Shown: positions 1 to 6,160 of the stretch, piece after piece
Numbering within the stretch: the first letter of the stretch is position 1
Layout: every line of letters begins with the position of its first letter
Notes under the pieces: generated by a model
What the model was told of the DNA's origin: nothing
What the model saw: the letters and a program-made list of their open reading frames with translations, nothing else
Database searches by the model: none
DNA from: Prevotella sp.
GTDB lineage: Bacteria; Bacteroidota; Bacteroidia; Bacteroidales; Dysgonomonadaceae
Assembly (NCBI GenBank): GCA_031263965.1
Contig: JAISES010000416.1
Span: forward strand, 1 to 6,731
Direction: 5' to 3'
DNA length: 6,731 bases
Position numbers and translations under genes: made by a program

Positions 1-1
1 G

Positions 2-70
2 GGGTTAGTCTATCTTCCGGTTTTTGATGAGATTGACATGAAACTGGCAAAAATCACCTCGGCAAGGTAA
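2..70 (+). CDS. Possible 3' end of an unidentified gene (cut by window edge)
   Basis: One + strand frame is open from base 2 to a TAA at 68-70 and would encode 22 residues ending DEIDMKLAKITSAR. The residue mix looks protein-like, and neither minus frame continues the neighbouring gene into this stretch. A 22-codon open frame can easily arise by chance, and I recognise no family. If real, this gene converges on the minus-strand pair that ends at 96, with only about 25 bases between the two stops and no obvious hairpin terminator. Confidence 0.35.
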   Translation, partial: GLVYLPVFDEIDMKLAKITSAR

Positions 71-95
71 CAATAAAAACTGAAAAAACGGGACT

Positions 96-296
96 TTATA
101 GACAGACACTATATAGATACACATAATCCTTTGCATTTTTGAAAATAACAGACATTAGGATTGCAGCATGCTCTTTACCGTCGTTAAATACCGGCCATTT
201 AGACTCTGAAGATGCTGTTTCTTCTAATAATTCTTGATAGCTTTTCAATTCAGATGTCCACTTAAATGGTTCTAATAGGATTCCTGTATTCATCAT
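96..296 (-). CDS. Small 66-residue protein downstream of the HNH gene, probably C-terminally truncated
   Basis: The ATG at 296-294 overlaps the TGA of the upstream HNH gene in an ATGA, which implies translational coupling and one mRNA. The protein starts MMNTGILLEPFKWTSELKSY. Its second half has an acidic/aromatic stretch (SSESKWPVFNDG), then EHAAILMSVIFKNAKDYVYLYS, which looks like a helix followed by a beta strand. From general knowledge, 'G-x-EHA' plus a helix plus a strand is how several small phospholipase-D-like or uncharacterised defence-associated proteins begin. Here the chain stops just after that first strand, so it looks like the N-terminal part of a longer protein. The cause could be a frameshift, or a rearrangement near 70-96. 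It has no catalytic motif of its own. The function is unknown and the family hint is inference. Confidence 0.6.
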   Translation of the reverse strand: MMNTGILLEPFKWTSELKSYQELLEETASSESKWPVFNDGKEHAAILMSVIFKNAKDYVYLYSVCL

Positions 297-676
297 AAAT
301 TAAACAGTTTTTTTAACGATTCTTGGATAGTTTCATTTACGGTCAATGATTTATCTACATATACATTTTTGTTTTCATCAGATGAAACAATGGACGAATA
401 TACTGGATAATCATCTCCTTTTGCATTGTTATTTTCCCATTGCATGGCTCGTAAATTATCTATATGGTTAACGATTTCTGACGAAATATTTTTTCCCAAA
501 AGAGATTGAGGGTAAATATGGTCTATATCCCACCCATAAATACTATCGTGATTTCCGTATTCATCAAAAATCATCCATGCACCACACGGGTCTTTTCGAT
601 ATTTTTGGGAATCGAAACCTTGTACAGAAATAGCTTTCTTCCATACATCAAGTTTTATCTTATCTGAGAATGACAT
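293..676 (-). CDS. HNH endonuclease family protein
   Basis: This 127-residue protein has a recognisable HNH (beta-beta-alpha metal) nuclease core in its middle third. The segment GWDIDHIYPQSLLG (about residues 48-61) carries the Asp-His pair and the usual I-x-P-x-S after it. HIDNLRAMQWENNNAKGD (about 71-88) carries the central N-L-R, the second Asn-rich turn and the terminal Lys-Gly-Asp. No zinc-binding CxxC pairs flank it, so it is the compact metal-ion type. The N-terminal part, with RKDPCGAWMIFDEYG, resembles small single-domain HNH proteins of Bacteroidota, and the length fits a stand-alone domain. In the family the core cuts DNA, nicking or double-strand, with a divalent metal; the actual target is unknown. 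It is the first gene of a two-gene unit, its stop overlapping the next start by four bases. No methylase or integrase is nearby. The start at 676 has no clear Shine-Dalgarno, as is usual in Bacteroidota. Confidence 0.87.
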   Translation of the reverse strand: MSFSDKIKLDVWKKAISVQGFDSQKYRKDPCGAWMIFDEYGNHDSIYGWDIDHIYPQSLLGKNISSEIVNHIDNLRAMQWENNNAKGDDYPVYSSIVSSDENKNVYVDKSLTVNETIQESLKKLFNL

Positions 677-709
677 AAATTAAATCTATATACGAAGATC
701 TTATAAATG

Positions 710-717
710 CAAATTTA
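710..717 (-). promoter_or_regulatory. Candidate -7 box for the HNH operon
   Basis: Read on the minus strand, these bases are TAAATTTG, an exact match to the Bacteroidota TAnnTTTG box, about 33 bases upstream of the HNH start. The matching TTTG at the usual 19-21 base spacing is not clear; only a T-run is found near 741-744. A weaker TAnnTTTA lies closer to the start. The call rests on the single box in AT-rich DNA. Confidence 0.3.
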
Positions 718-856
718 AGAAAACAAATCAGATTACAGAAAAAACAGGCAAGAATCTTTTATCTGTTTTGGTTAAATTTCAGGTATAGATAATTGCAAAA
801 ATGGAAAATGCAGAAAAAAATGAAAAATTTTTTTCGTTCTTCACTGTTCACTGAAA

Positions 857-2470
857 TCACTCCGCCTCTTCCTTCACATCCGCATACGGCGAATAGCTTT
901 GGTCGGCATGGCGCACGTAGCGGCCGTCTTCGACAGACAGCTCTACGTATTTTTGAGGGATGGTGTAACCCATCATTTCAGCCAGAATATATACCGTGCT
1001 CGAATTGTTGATAAGCTTCGTTTCCGGGTCGAGGTATTTTGCCATTACGTTGTCTATCTGCCGGGCATTGCGATTGATAGTCAGCAACGGAATGTCGAAC
1101 TGGGCCACGCCGTTTTTCCAGGGGCCGTGACCCTTGCCCAATATCTCGCCATGATCGGAAAAATGCAGGAACACCGCCGTAGAATCCTGTTGCATCACCT
1201 TGTAAATTTCGCGCAAAACCCTGTCGGTATGATGGATCGAACGGTCGTACTCGTTTTTCAGAGACTTGCCTCCCGGTATGGCTTGCGCATCTTCGGCATC
1301 GTACCGGTCGGAATAGTCGTTGTGGCTGCCTACCAGATGGATAACGAAAAACTGCTTGCGGCTGCCGTTATGCACCCCTTTGAGTAGCGGGATCAGGGCA
1401 AAATCATCATTGGCCAGATAGCCCCCCGGCGTAAAGATGGCTTCCCCGGCGCTTGCAGCCAGGTAACCCAAGTAAGAATCCTGTATGCCCGACGCCCCTT
1501 GGTTCGATATCCAGTAAGTGTCGTAACCTGCATCGTTGGCAAGGTTTATCAACGTCTTTTCCTCGTAGAAAGGCGTCATGCTGCGCGGCGAAGCAAACGA
1601 CAGGGCCATCCGCAATACATTGCGTGTAAAGGACGCTGCCGCTATGCCGTCGTAGCGCCTCATCACAGGCGGTACGGCTTGCGAGAGGCTGTCGAGGAAC
1701 GGAGTCGTTTTCACTTCGTATCCGTAGAGCGACAAATGCTTGCGGCTGGCGCTTTCGCCTATCACCAGATATATTTTTTGCGGAGCTTGTATGGTGTCGC
1801 CGAGTACGATTCCTCCGGGCAGTTTCTTGTCTGCACGGGCAAATTCGCGCAACAGGCTCATTTCTTCCCGATAGGCCAGGATGGTGGCTATGTTGCCGTA
1901 AAGCACAGGGGCGTACATGTTTACCTTGTCTTGCCCTACCCGTACCGGAAATTCCACGAACAGCTCTTCCTGATATTCATACTTGACGCGTTTGTAACAG
2001 ATGATGGGGAGAATAACCAACAAATAAGCCAACAGGGCGATTATAGAATACTTACGCGGGAATTTAGCTTCTTTCAGCTCCTTCCCTGCAAATATCAGCA
2101 GGGCAGAGGCCGCCGCAAAAGCGAGGATAGCCGGCAACCATATCTTTTTGAGCATACTGGCGGCCTCGGCAGCGTGGGTTTCAAAGATGGAAGCCATTAC
2201 TTCGAGCGATATATCCGTACCCAGGACGAACGAAAAATAGGCGTTGAAAGTAAGTATATACGCCAATATCAGCGTGATGACAAGGGTGTATTTCGTCTTT
2301 GCCAGAATGTTAAGCAGAAAGAAAAACGACAGCACATGCAACGCCATTGGCACGCTGGGCGCAAACCTGACAGGCAGAAATGCTATCAGCCCTATATATA
2401 TCAGGGTAAGGATGGTAAACTTGTATTTGTATATAAATTTACCCGCTTTTTTTATGTGGCAGTCTGTCAT
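857..2470 (-). CDS. Phosphoethanolamine transferase, EptA/CptA type (sulfatase-fold, inner membrane)
   Basis: This 537-residue protein has the standard two-part build. About five N-terminal membrane helices (roughly residues 17-33, 42-56, 61-80, 110-128, 141-158) are followed from about 230 by a periplasmic alkaline-phosphatase/sulfatase-fold domain. Visible catalytic parts are VIGES with metal-ligand Glu239, then Y-G-Y and T-T-P as in EptA/CptA; SFTRNVLRMALSF with likely nucleophile Thr282, 43 residues after the Glu, close to the spacing in characterised EptA; SDHGE with Asp439-His440; GHG with His448; and HLVGSH with His378/His383. The EYDRSIHHTD block near 407-416 also fits. The family moves phosphoethanolamine from phosphatidylethanolamine to lipid A or core sugars at the periplasmic face, which in related species lowers sensitivity to cationic peptides such as polymyxin. 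The acceptor here cannot be told, so I give no symbol. The length is normal and no key residue is missing. The gene stands alone and is GC-richer than its AT-rich neighbours. The ATG at 2470 sits in TTAATTAATG without a Shine-Dalgarno, and the 5' leader holds a large palindromic repeat. Confidence 0.93.
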   Translation of the reverse strand: MTDCHIKKAGKFIYKYKFTILTLIYIGLIAFLPVRFAPSVPMALHVLSFFFLLNILAKTKYTLVITLILAYILTFNAYFSFVLGTDISLEVMASIFETHAAEAASMLKKIWLPAILAFAAASALLIFAGKELKEAKFPRKYSIIALLAYLLVILPIICYKRVKYEYQEELFVEFPVRVGQDKVNMYAPVLYGNIATILAYREEMSLLREFARADKKLPGGIVLGDTIQAPQKIYLVIGESASRKHLSLYGYEVKTTPFLDSLSQAVPPVMRRYDGIAAASFTRNVLRMALSFASPRSMTPFYEEKTLINLANDAGYDTYWISNQGASGIQDSYLGYLAASAGEAIFTPGGYLANDDFALIPLLKGVHNGSRKQFFVIHLVGSHNDYSDRYDAEDAQAIPGGKSLKNEYDRSIHHTDRVLREIYKVMQQDSTAVFLHFSDHGEILGKGHGPWKNGVAQFDIPLLTINRNARQIDNVMAKYLDPETKLINNSSTVYILAEMMGYTIPQKYVELSVEDGRYVRHADQSYSPYADVKEEAE

Positions 2471-2493
2471 TAATTAATTGGTGTTTTATCAGG

Positions 2494-2612
2494 ATGCTCA
2501 ATTTGTTTCGTCTTGGCCGGTTGGCGGTAGGGGCAGTCCTTTGTGACTGCCCGAAAAAATACAACCGGATTGCCTCGGGTAAATCCCCGCAATGACGAAA
2601 CAAATTGAGTAT
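2494..2612. repeat. Palindromic repeat in the leader of the transferase gene
   Basis: A perfect 16-base inverted repeat, CTCAATTTGTTTCGTC at 2497-2512 and its complement at 2594-2609, extends by two A-T pairs and two G-T pairs on the outer side. Inside it lies a second perfect hairpin, GGGCAGTC at 2531-2538 with GACTGCCC at 2545-2552 and a six-base loop. A REP-like half, GGATTGCCTCGGG, starts at 2567. The element lies 24 to about 140 bases upstream of the transferase start and would be transcribed in its 5' leader if the promoter is beyond it. A TATCTTCG (minus strand, 2630-2623) just outside is a weak promoter candidate. Confidence 0.7.
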
Positions 2613-2688
2613 TTTCCAATTACGAAGATACAATTATTTTTTATACCCTTCTCACCCCCGATTCGTATATCCGGATTTAAATATCCTC

Positions 2689-2790
2689 CGTCATTGCGAA
2701 CCTGAAAGGTGAAGCAATCCGGAAATTGGCCGGTTAGCGGTAGGGGCAGTCCTATTTGCCCACCGGACAGACACACAGGTCTGTCCCTAC
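2689..2790. repeat. Composite REP-like repeat
   Basis: It starts with CGTCATTGCGAACC and GTGAAGCAATCC (2689-2720), nearly the same as 3039-3071. It continues with a 28-base block at 2726-2753 that matches 2513-2540 with one mismatch. It ends in a perfect hairpin, GGACAGAC at 2765-2772 with GTCTGTCC at 2779-2786, bracketed by GTAGGG (2740-2745) and CCCTAC (2785-2790). No coding sequence fits here. Dispersed repeats of this CGTCATTGCGA...GAAGCAATCC form are known in many bacterial genomes; their role is mostly unknown. Confidence 0.65.
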
Positions 2791-2844
2791 AGAAGCATCA
2801 TTTTTAATTATTTTACTAAAAAAAGTCCCCCCTCGGGTGATCAG

Positions 2845-3039
2845 GCAGGGCTGTTAAGTTCTGATTTAAACACAGAGTAAAAGGGGTAAGAAGAGTTCTT
2901 TATTTCATTATTTTTCAAGATAATATGAAATACTATTTTCGGATAAAAATAAAAAACTATTCTTTAATAAAAACTCTTTTAAACTCCTTTCACTCTGTGT
3001 TTTATTATAATCGAACCATATAGCACTTAACAGCCCTGC
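2845..3039. repeat. 195-bp imperfect palindrome, MITE-like
   Basis: The outer 15 bases, GCAGGGCTGTTAAGT at 2845-2859, have a perfect inverted copy at 3025-3039. Further in, AAACACAGAGT (2868-2878) pairs with ACTCTGTGTTT (2992-3002). Past that, the stretch through AAGAGTT (2891-2897) pairs, with few mismatches, with the stretch from AACTCTT (2972-2978). The AT-rich centre holds its own hairpin (TATTTCAT 2901-2908 with ATGAAATA 2925-2932). There is no open frame of note. The ends plus non-coding body resemble a miniature inverted-repeat element; no target duplication is obvious. The right end abuts another REP element at 3039. Confidence 0.7.
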
Positions 3040-3121
3040 GTCATTGCGAACCGCTTGCGGTGAAGCAATCCAGTCGGAATGTTCTTTTATGGATTGCTTC
3101 GGGCAAACCCTCGCAATGACG
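3039..3121. repeat. REP-type stem-loop
   Basis: Two nested perfect inverted repeats are present: CGTCATTGCG (3039-3048) with CGCAATGACG (3112-3121), and GAAGCAATCCA (3062-3072) with its complement at 3090-3100, around a 17-base loop. The left half matches 2689-2720. The right half (3091-3120) matches 2567-2596 at 26 of 30 bases. The structure is non-coding. Confidence 0.75.
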
Positions 3122-3147
3122 GGTTACGGGGCGTATGTCCTCTCTTC

Positions 3148-3201
3148 CGTCATTGCCAGTATAACGAAGCAATCCTTTTTTTGCTGCGCAACACACAGGC
3201 T
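3148..3201. repeat. Degenerate REP copy linked to the element at 6467
   Basis: CGTCATTGCC (3148-3157) and GAAGCAATCC (3166-3175) form a third, half-length copy of the REP unit. The bases after it, from 3175 to 3198, are an exact 24-base inverted copy of 6491-6514, which lies inside the palindromic element after the second repeat-protein gene. The repeat ends about 90 bases upstream of the lipoprotein start. Confidence 0.65.
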
Positions 3202-3233
3202 GCACAAGCGGGAGAAAAAACTTTCCCTGTGAA

Positions 3234-3269
3234 TTTAAACCATCGTATGGGAGAGATAGTCTATATTTG
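3234..3269 (+). promoter_or_regulatory. Promoter of the repeat lipoprotein gene
   Basis: TATATTTG at 3262-3269 is an exact TAnnTTTG -7 box, 20 bases before the ATG, so the 5' leader would be very short. Upstream, TTTAAACC (3234-3241) starts exactly 28 bases before the box. The same TTTAAACC, 28-base step and TATATTT recur ahead of the gene at 6161, with TAGTCT just before the box in both. The TTTA is a weak -33 element by the usual consensus and the spacing is slightly long. Confidence 0.55.
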
Positions 3270-3288
3270 CATAGAGAATGATTATCAC

Positions 3289-3903
3289 ATGAAACTACTT
3301 CGCTACATATCCGTCCTGTTACTCTGCACCGGTCTGACCGCCTGCGGGGACGATAACCCTTATACGCCCGAACCGACGCCGCCGACGCCACCCACACCAA
3401 AGGAAAACATCGTCTTTACCCTCGATGGCAACCTCATCCGTGCGGGAAAGGGCAAGACCGGCGATGCGGTGTTTAATATCGATGGGGATTACCTGCGGGC
3501 GGGAAGCAGCAAGACGGGCGACATCGTTTTCAATATTGACGGCAAACTGATACGTGCGGGAAGCGCCAAAACCGGCGATGTCGTCTTTAATATCGACAAT
3601 AACTACCTGCGGGCGGGAGCTTCCGCCACAGGCGATATTGTCTATAATATGGATGGGGAGTATATTAGAGGGGTTGAAGAAAAAAGAAATATCGCTTTCC
3701 GCATGAATAAAGCAGGTGATAACTATATAGTTTGCCCAGGTAATTATTCTATAGGACAAAAAACTGCTGTTTTCCGCATGAATAAAGCAGGCGATGACTA
3801 TATAGTTTGCCCAGGTAATTATTCTATAGGACAAAAAACTGCTGTTTTCCGCATGAATAAAGTGGGTGATGACTATATAGTATATATAGGAAGTAATTAT
3901 TAA
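3289..3903 (+). CDS. Surface-type lipoprotein built of two different tandem-repeat arrays
   Basis: This is a 204-residue protein. Residues 1-19 are a lipoprotein signal (MKLLRYISVLLLCTGLTAC, lipobox LTAC, acylated Cys19). GDDN follows; acidic residues next to the Cys are a surface-export signal in Bacteroidota. Residues 23-38 are a Pro/Thr linker (PTPPTPPTP). Residues 40-133 hold five 19-residue repeats, typified by DIVFNIDGKLIRAGSAKTG, the last degenerate. Residues 134-204 hold three copies of a 25-residue repeat (AVFRMNKAGDDYIV, then CPGNYSIGQKT), the last shortened. Both read as strand-turn-strand-turn beta units ending in Gly. I chose the start for the signal peptide and the promoter 20 bases upstream; the open frame extends to 3079 but only through REP sequence. 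The 3' array is clearly more AT-rich than the 5' array, as if the gene were a fusion. The gene converges on the tape-measure-like gene with 24 bases between stops. Function unknown; a cell-surface binding or spacer role is inference. Confidence 0.82.
   Translation: MKLLRYISVLLLCTGLTACGDDNPYTPEPTPPTPPTPKENIVFTLDGNLIRAGKGKTGDAVFNIDGDYLRAGSSKTGDIVFNIDGKLIRAGSAKTGDVVFNIDNNYLRAGASATGDIVYNMDGEYIRGVEEKRNIAFRMNKAGDNYIVCPGNYSIGQKTAVFRMNKAGDDYIVCPGNYSIGQKTAVFRMNKVGDDYIVYIGSNY
3406..3687 (+). repeat. Tandem 57-bp coding repeats (array A)
   Basis: Five units of 57 bases encode residues 40-133 of the lipoprotein. Units differ at many synonymous positions while keeping V-F-N-I-D-G, R-A-G and K-T-G, so the array is old and held at the protein level. 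GC is near one half (29 of 57 bases in the unit at 3520-3576). Confidence 0.8.
3688..3900 (+). repeat. Tandem 75-bp coding repeats (array B)
   Basis: CCGCATGAATAAAG recurs at 3699, 3774 and 3849, giving a 75-base period. Units one and two are almost identical, differing at two positions in the shared core, so this array is recent or kept uniform by recombination. It is AT-rich (28 G or C in the 75 bases at 3771-3845), unlike array A in the same gene. Confidence 0.85.
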
Positions 3904-3927
3904 AGTATAGAATAACCATATTTTAAA

Positions 3928-6057
3928 TTACACCCCTGTCCATCCATCTACACTAACCATAGTGTCTTGCACACGGTATATGTCAGATACAGCAACTTGC
4001 GGCTCGATTTTTATAGATTTAATGGCTTTTACAATGGCATCATTATCAGGATTTAAAATATTTGTGTCTATTGCAGGTAGTTGTCCGCCGGTTTCAAAGT
4101 ATTTTCGGAAAAGAGGTTCATATCCTTGAGATGTCTTAGTAAAAAATCCTGCCATATCGGTTGAAGTAAGCTCTTTTCTTTGAGAATTAATATAACGGAT
4201 CAATCCCAGATTTTTATTTGTGGTTTCTCTATTTATTACATATTCGCCGCCTTCTACTTCCATATTTGTACCTTCTATACGCATACCGCCTTGCGAATGG
4301 CGTTTGCCGTTCAATAAGCCACCGTCGGCAAATTTGGCAAGCTGTTTGGTCATAATTCCTATCTGTACGACTCCGGCGGCAGCCACAATAGCGGCAAGTA
4401 TAGGTCCTAAAATCGGCCCATAAGATAATGCCTTGGTTACTCCTTGCGCAACATTTGCCGTAGATTCACCAATATTTTTTAACAGAGTAGCCTTACGATT
4501 AAGTTTTTCTATTTTTTCCTGTTCAGCTTGTTTCTTTAATTTTTCCCTTTTTAATTCTTCTTCTTTAATAGCATAGGAGCGTTGATCAGCAACAGCTGTA
4601 TTGTATAAGTCACTTTCTTTATTTATCCTTTCCTGAAGACTATTAACAAGCTCTATATTGCCTTCTGTCTGAGCCTTAGTCTGTTCAGCCTTTAAATTTT
4701 CTAAGTACTTTGAGCTATTAGTTGCTATATTATCTGCTTCTGCCTTTTTAGCCGCAAATTGCTTTATCTCCTCATCAATACTTGCTATCTCCTCTTTATA
4801 AACATTACTTACCGTCGTAAAAGCCGTAGAGAGATAGTCGGTAGCTTTCCCTACCGCCTCTTTCATACTATTGGTTATTTCTTCTGTATTTTTAGCAAAG
4901 TCTTTCATTTGCTCCATGCGCAACCCATTCTCTTTTTTCGATGTTTCGGTTATAGCTTTCTCTATCTTGGCTATTTCGGAAGCATACATAGACATGGTAT
5001 TCACCTTTTCGTCCTGTATTTGCTTCAGCATCGAGGCATCGTTCTTATATTGGCTTTCTAGTATGGCAAAATGCAATTGGGCAGCATTTTGAGAATCGTT
5101 AAGCATACCTTTGTATTCTCCCAACTGTGCTTTTGCTGCTGCTATGCCTTCTTTGGTAATGGCAATATCTGTTATTCCATGCTTGTCCTTTTTTGTTTCG
5201 GCAACCCTGTCTGTAATCTCTTTTATAGCATCATCCACAAAAGTAGTAGTAGCGACTAATTGTGATTTGGAGTTTTCAGCCAGTTTATTATTCATATCAT
5301 TGTTGATATCTTTTATCTTTTCGGCTTTCCTTTCTTCCAGAAACACTCGTTCTTCATCGGTCTTAGCCTGCTCCATTGCCGCATCGTTAGCTAACTCTAT
5401 TTTTTTCTTTTCTAGCTCCCAGGCCTGTACAATCAGTGCTTTCTGTCCTTCATACATCTGTTTCATGCTGTTCAGATTCTCTTTTACAGCCAAGGTTACA
5501 GCTTCTTTACGCTTTTCACTGTTTGCCTTTACAGCATCCAATATAGCTTTATCTGAATTTTTCACAAACTCGGCTCGTTTTTCTTCCAACTCTCTAATAT
5601 CTTCTCCTGCTGTTTTATGATGAAGAATGAGATTATCAATATTTTTTAGTTGTTCACCCTGTCGCTTCCGGCCTTTCTCTAATATTATTTTTTCTTCTTT
5701 ATCGTATTCTTCATAGATTTTTGTTATAGCAGTTTTCTTTTTATCCAATCCGGCAATTTCGACCTTCAAATTTTTCGTTTTCAAGACATTCAACTCTTGC
5801 TCTGCACCGAGTATCTTGTCATTTAGCCGGCTTATTTTTTCCATATTGGGAATAATGTGCTTTACAGATGCCGTCATTAATTCATCCAGAGTTTTCAGGC
5901 TTTGAGACGCGGGAGTCAGAACAGATTTGAATGATTCGCTTACGTCTTTAAAACTATAAACAATGTCTTTAGTTTTATCATTTACTTTATTCAGATTTTT
6001 GTATAGAGGTTCAAAACCTTCTGCCTCTATTTTCAATTTCATTGTTTTTACTGCCAT
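3928..6057 (-). CDS. Phage-tail tape-measure-like protein (orphan)
   Basis: This is a 709-residue protein. Residues 1-30 (MAVKTMKLKIEAEGFEPLYK and on) match the usual start of Bacteroidota tape-measure proteins. Residues 75-525 are long, charged, Lys/Glu-rich helix with little Pro or Gly, consistent with coiled coil. Residues 545-568 are a hydrophobic segment (GPILGPILAAIVAAAGVVQI), the membrane-like stretch of such proteins. Next comes the hallmark C-terminal block: FADGGLLNGKRHSQGGMRIE (577-596), then VEGGEYVINRETTNKNL (601-617) and a conserved Y-I-N. In tailed phages this protein sits in the tail tube, sets its length and helps DNA pass the host membrane. Here no other tail gene is seen on either side, so it is an orphan or a prophage remnant. 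It converges on the lipoprotein gene and diverges from the secreted repeat gene at 6161. The ATG follows AAACACATT without a Shine-Dalgarno. The same bases, nearly unchanged, precede the truncated gene start at 6604. The frame is intact, which argues against simple decay. Confidence 0.85.
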   Translation of the reverse strand: MAVKTMKLKIEAEGFEPLYKNLNKVNDKTKDIVYSFKDVSESFKSVLTPASQSLKTLDELMTASVKHIIPNMEKISRLNDKILGAEQELNVLKTKNLKVEIAGLDKKKTAITKIYEEYDKEEKIILEKGRKRQGEQLKNIDNLILHHKTAGEDIRELEEKRAEFVKNSDKAILDAVKANSEKRKEAVTLAVKENLNSMKQMYEGQKALIVQAWELEKKKIELANDAAMEQAKTDEERVFLEERKAEKIKDINNDMNNKLAENSKSQLVATTTFVDDAIKEITDRVAETKKDKHGITDIAITKEGIAAAKAQLGEYKGMLNDSQNAAQLHFAILESQYKNDASMLKQIQDEKVNTMSMYASEIAKIEKAITETSKKENGLRMEQMKDFAKNTEEITNSMKEAVGKATDYLSTAFTTVSNVYKEEIASIDEEIKQFAAKKAEADNIATNSSKYLENLKAEQTKAQTEGNIELVNSLQERINKESDLYNTAVADQRSYAIKEEELKREKLKKQAEQEKIEKLNRKATLLKNIGESTANVAQGVTKALSYGPILGPILAAIVAAAGVVQIGIMTKQLAKFADGGLLNGKRHSQGGMRIEGTNMEVEGGEYVINRETTNKNLGLIRYINSQRKELTSTDMAGFFTKTSQGYEPLFRKYFETGGQLPAIDTNILNPDNDAIVKAIKSIKIEPQVAVSDIYRVQDTMVSVDGWTGV

Positions 6058-6100
6058 AATGTGTTTTTACTTTATAGATAAAGAAATATTAATCCGGTAA

Positions 6101-6136
6101 TTTAAACCAGATGTTATTTTTTTAGTCTTATATTTA
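6101..6136 (+). promoter_or_regulatory. Candidate promoter of the second repeat-protein gene
   Basis: TTTAAACC (6101-6108) and TATATTTA (6129-6136, a TAnnTTTr box) start 28 bases apart, the same step as at 3234/3262 ahead of the lipoprotein gene, with TAGTCT directly before the box. The box ends 24 bases before the ATG at 6161. The last base of the box departs from consensus. The same 103-base gap must also hold the divergent promoter of the tape-measure-like gene, for which I see no clear box. Confidence 0.45.
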
Positions 6137-6160
6137 TAGTAATTTTTAATTTCCCATGCC

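Noticed and set aside
815..836. Terminator for the transferase gene in the A/T-rich stretch GAAAAATTTTTTTC
   Set aside because: It is pure A-T symmetry without a GC stem, and too weak to call.
899..2477. Long + strand open frames opposite the transferase gene (899-1387, 1499-2473, 2244-2477, also 793-1011)
   Set aside because: They are antisense to a well-supported gene, show no recognisable domain, and are explained by its GC-rich codon use.
2439..2776. Minus-strand open frames 2439-2633 and 2498-2776
   Set aside because: They consist almost entirely of REP-like palindromic sequence, with no start context or domain.
3079..3288. N-terminal extension of the lipoprotein frame up to 3079
   Set aside because: It would translate REP sequence and bury the signal peptide; the -7 box at 3262-3269 lies inside it.
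3041..3834. Open frames antisense to the lipoprotein gene (3041-3400, 3319-3834) and the + frame 3044-3232
   Set aside because: They mirror the tandem repeats or REP sequence; the sense strand has the signal peptide, lipobox and promoter.
4220..5620. Several + strand open frames opposite the tape-measure-like gene
   Set aside because: They are shadows of a Lys/Glu-rich coiled-coil gene: Ser/Phe/Leu-rich translations with no family match.
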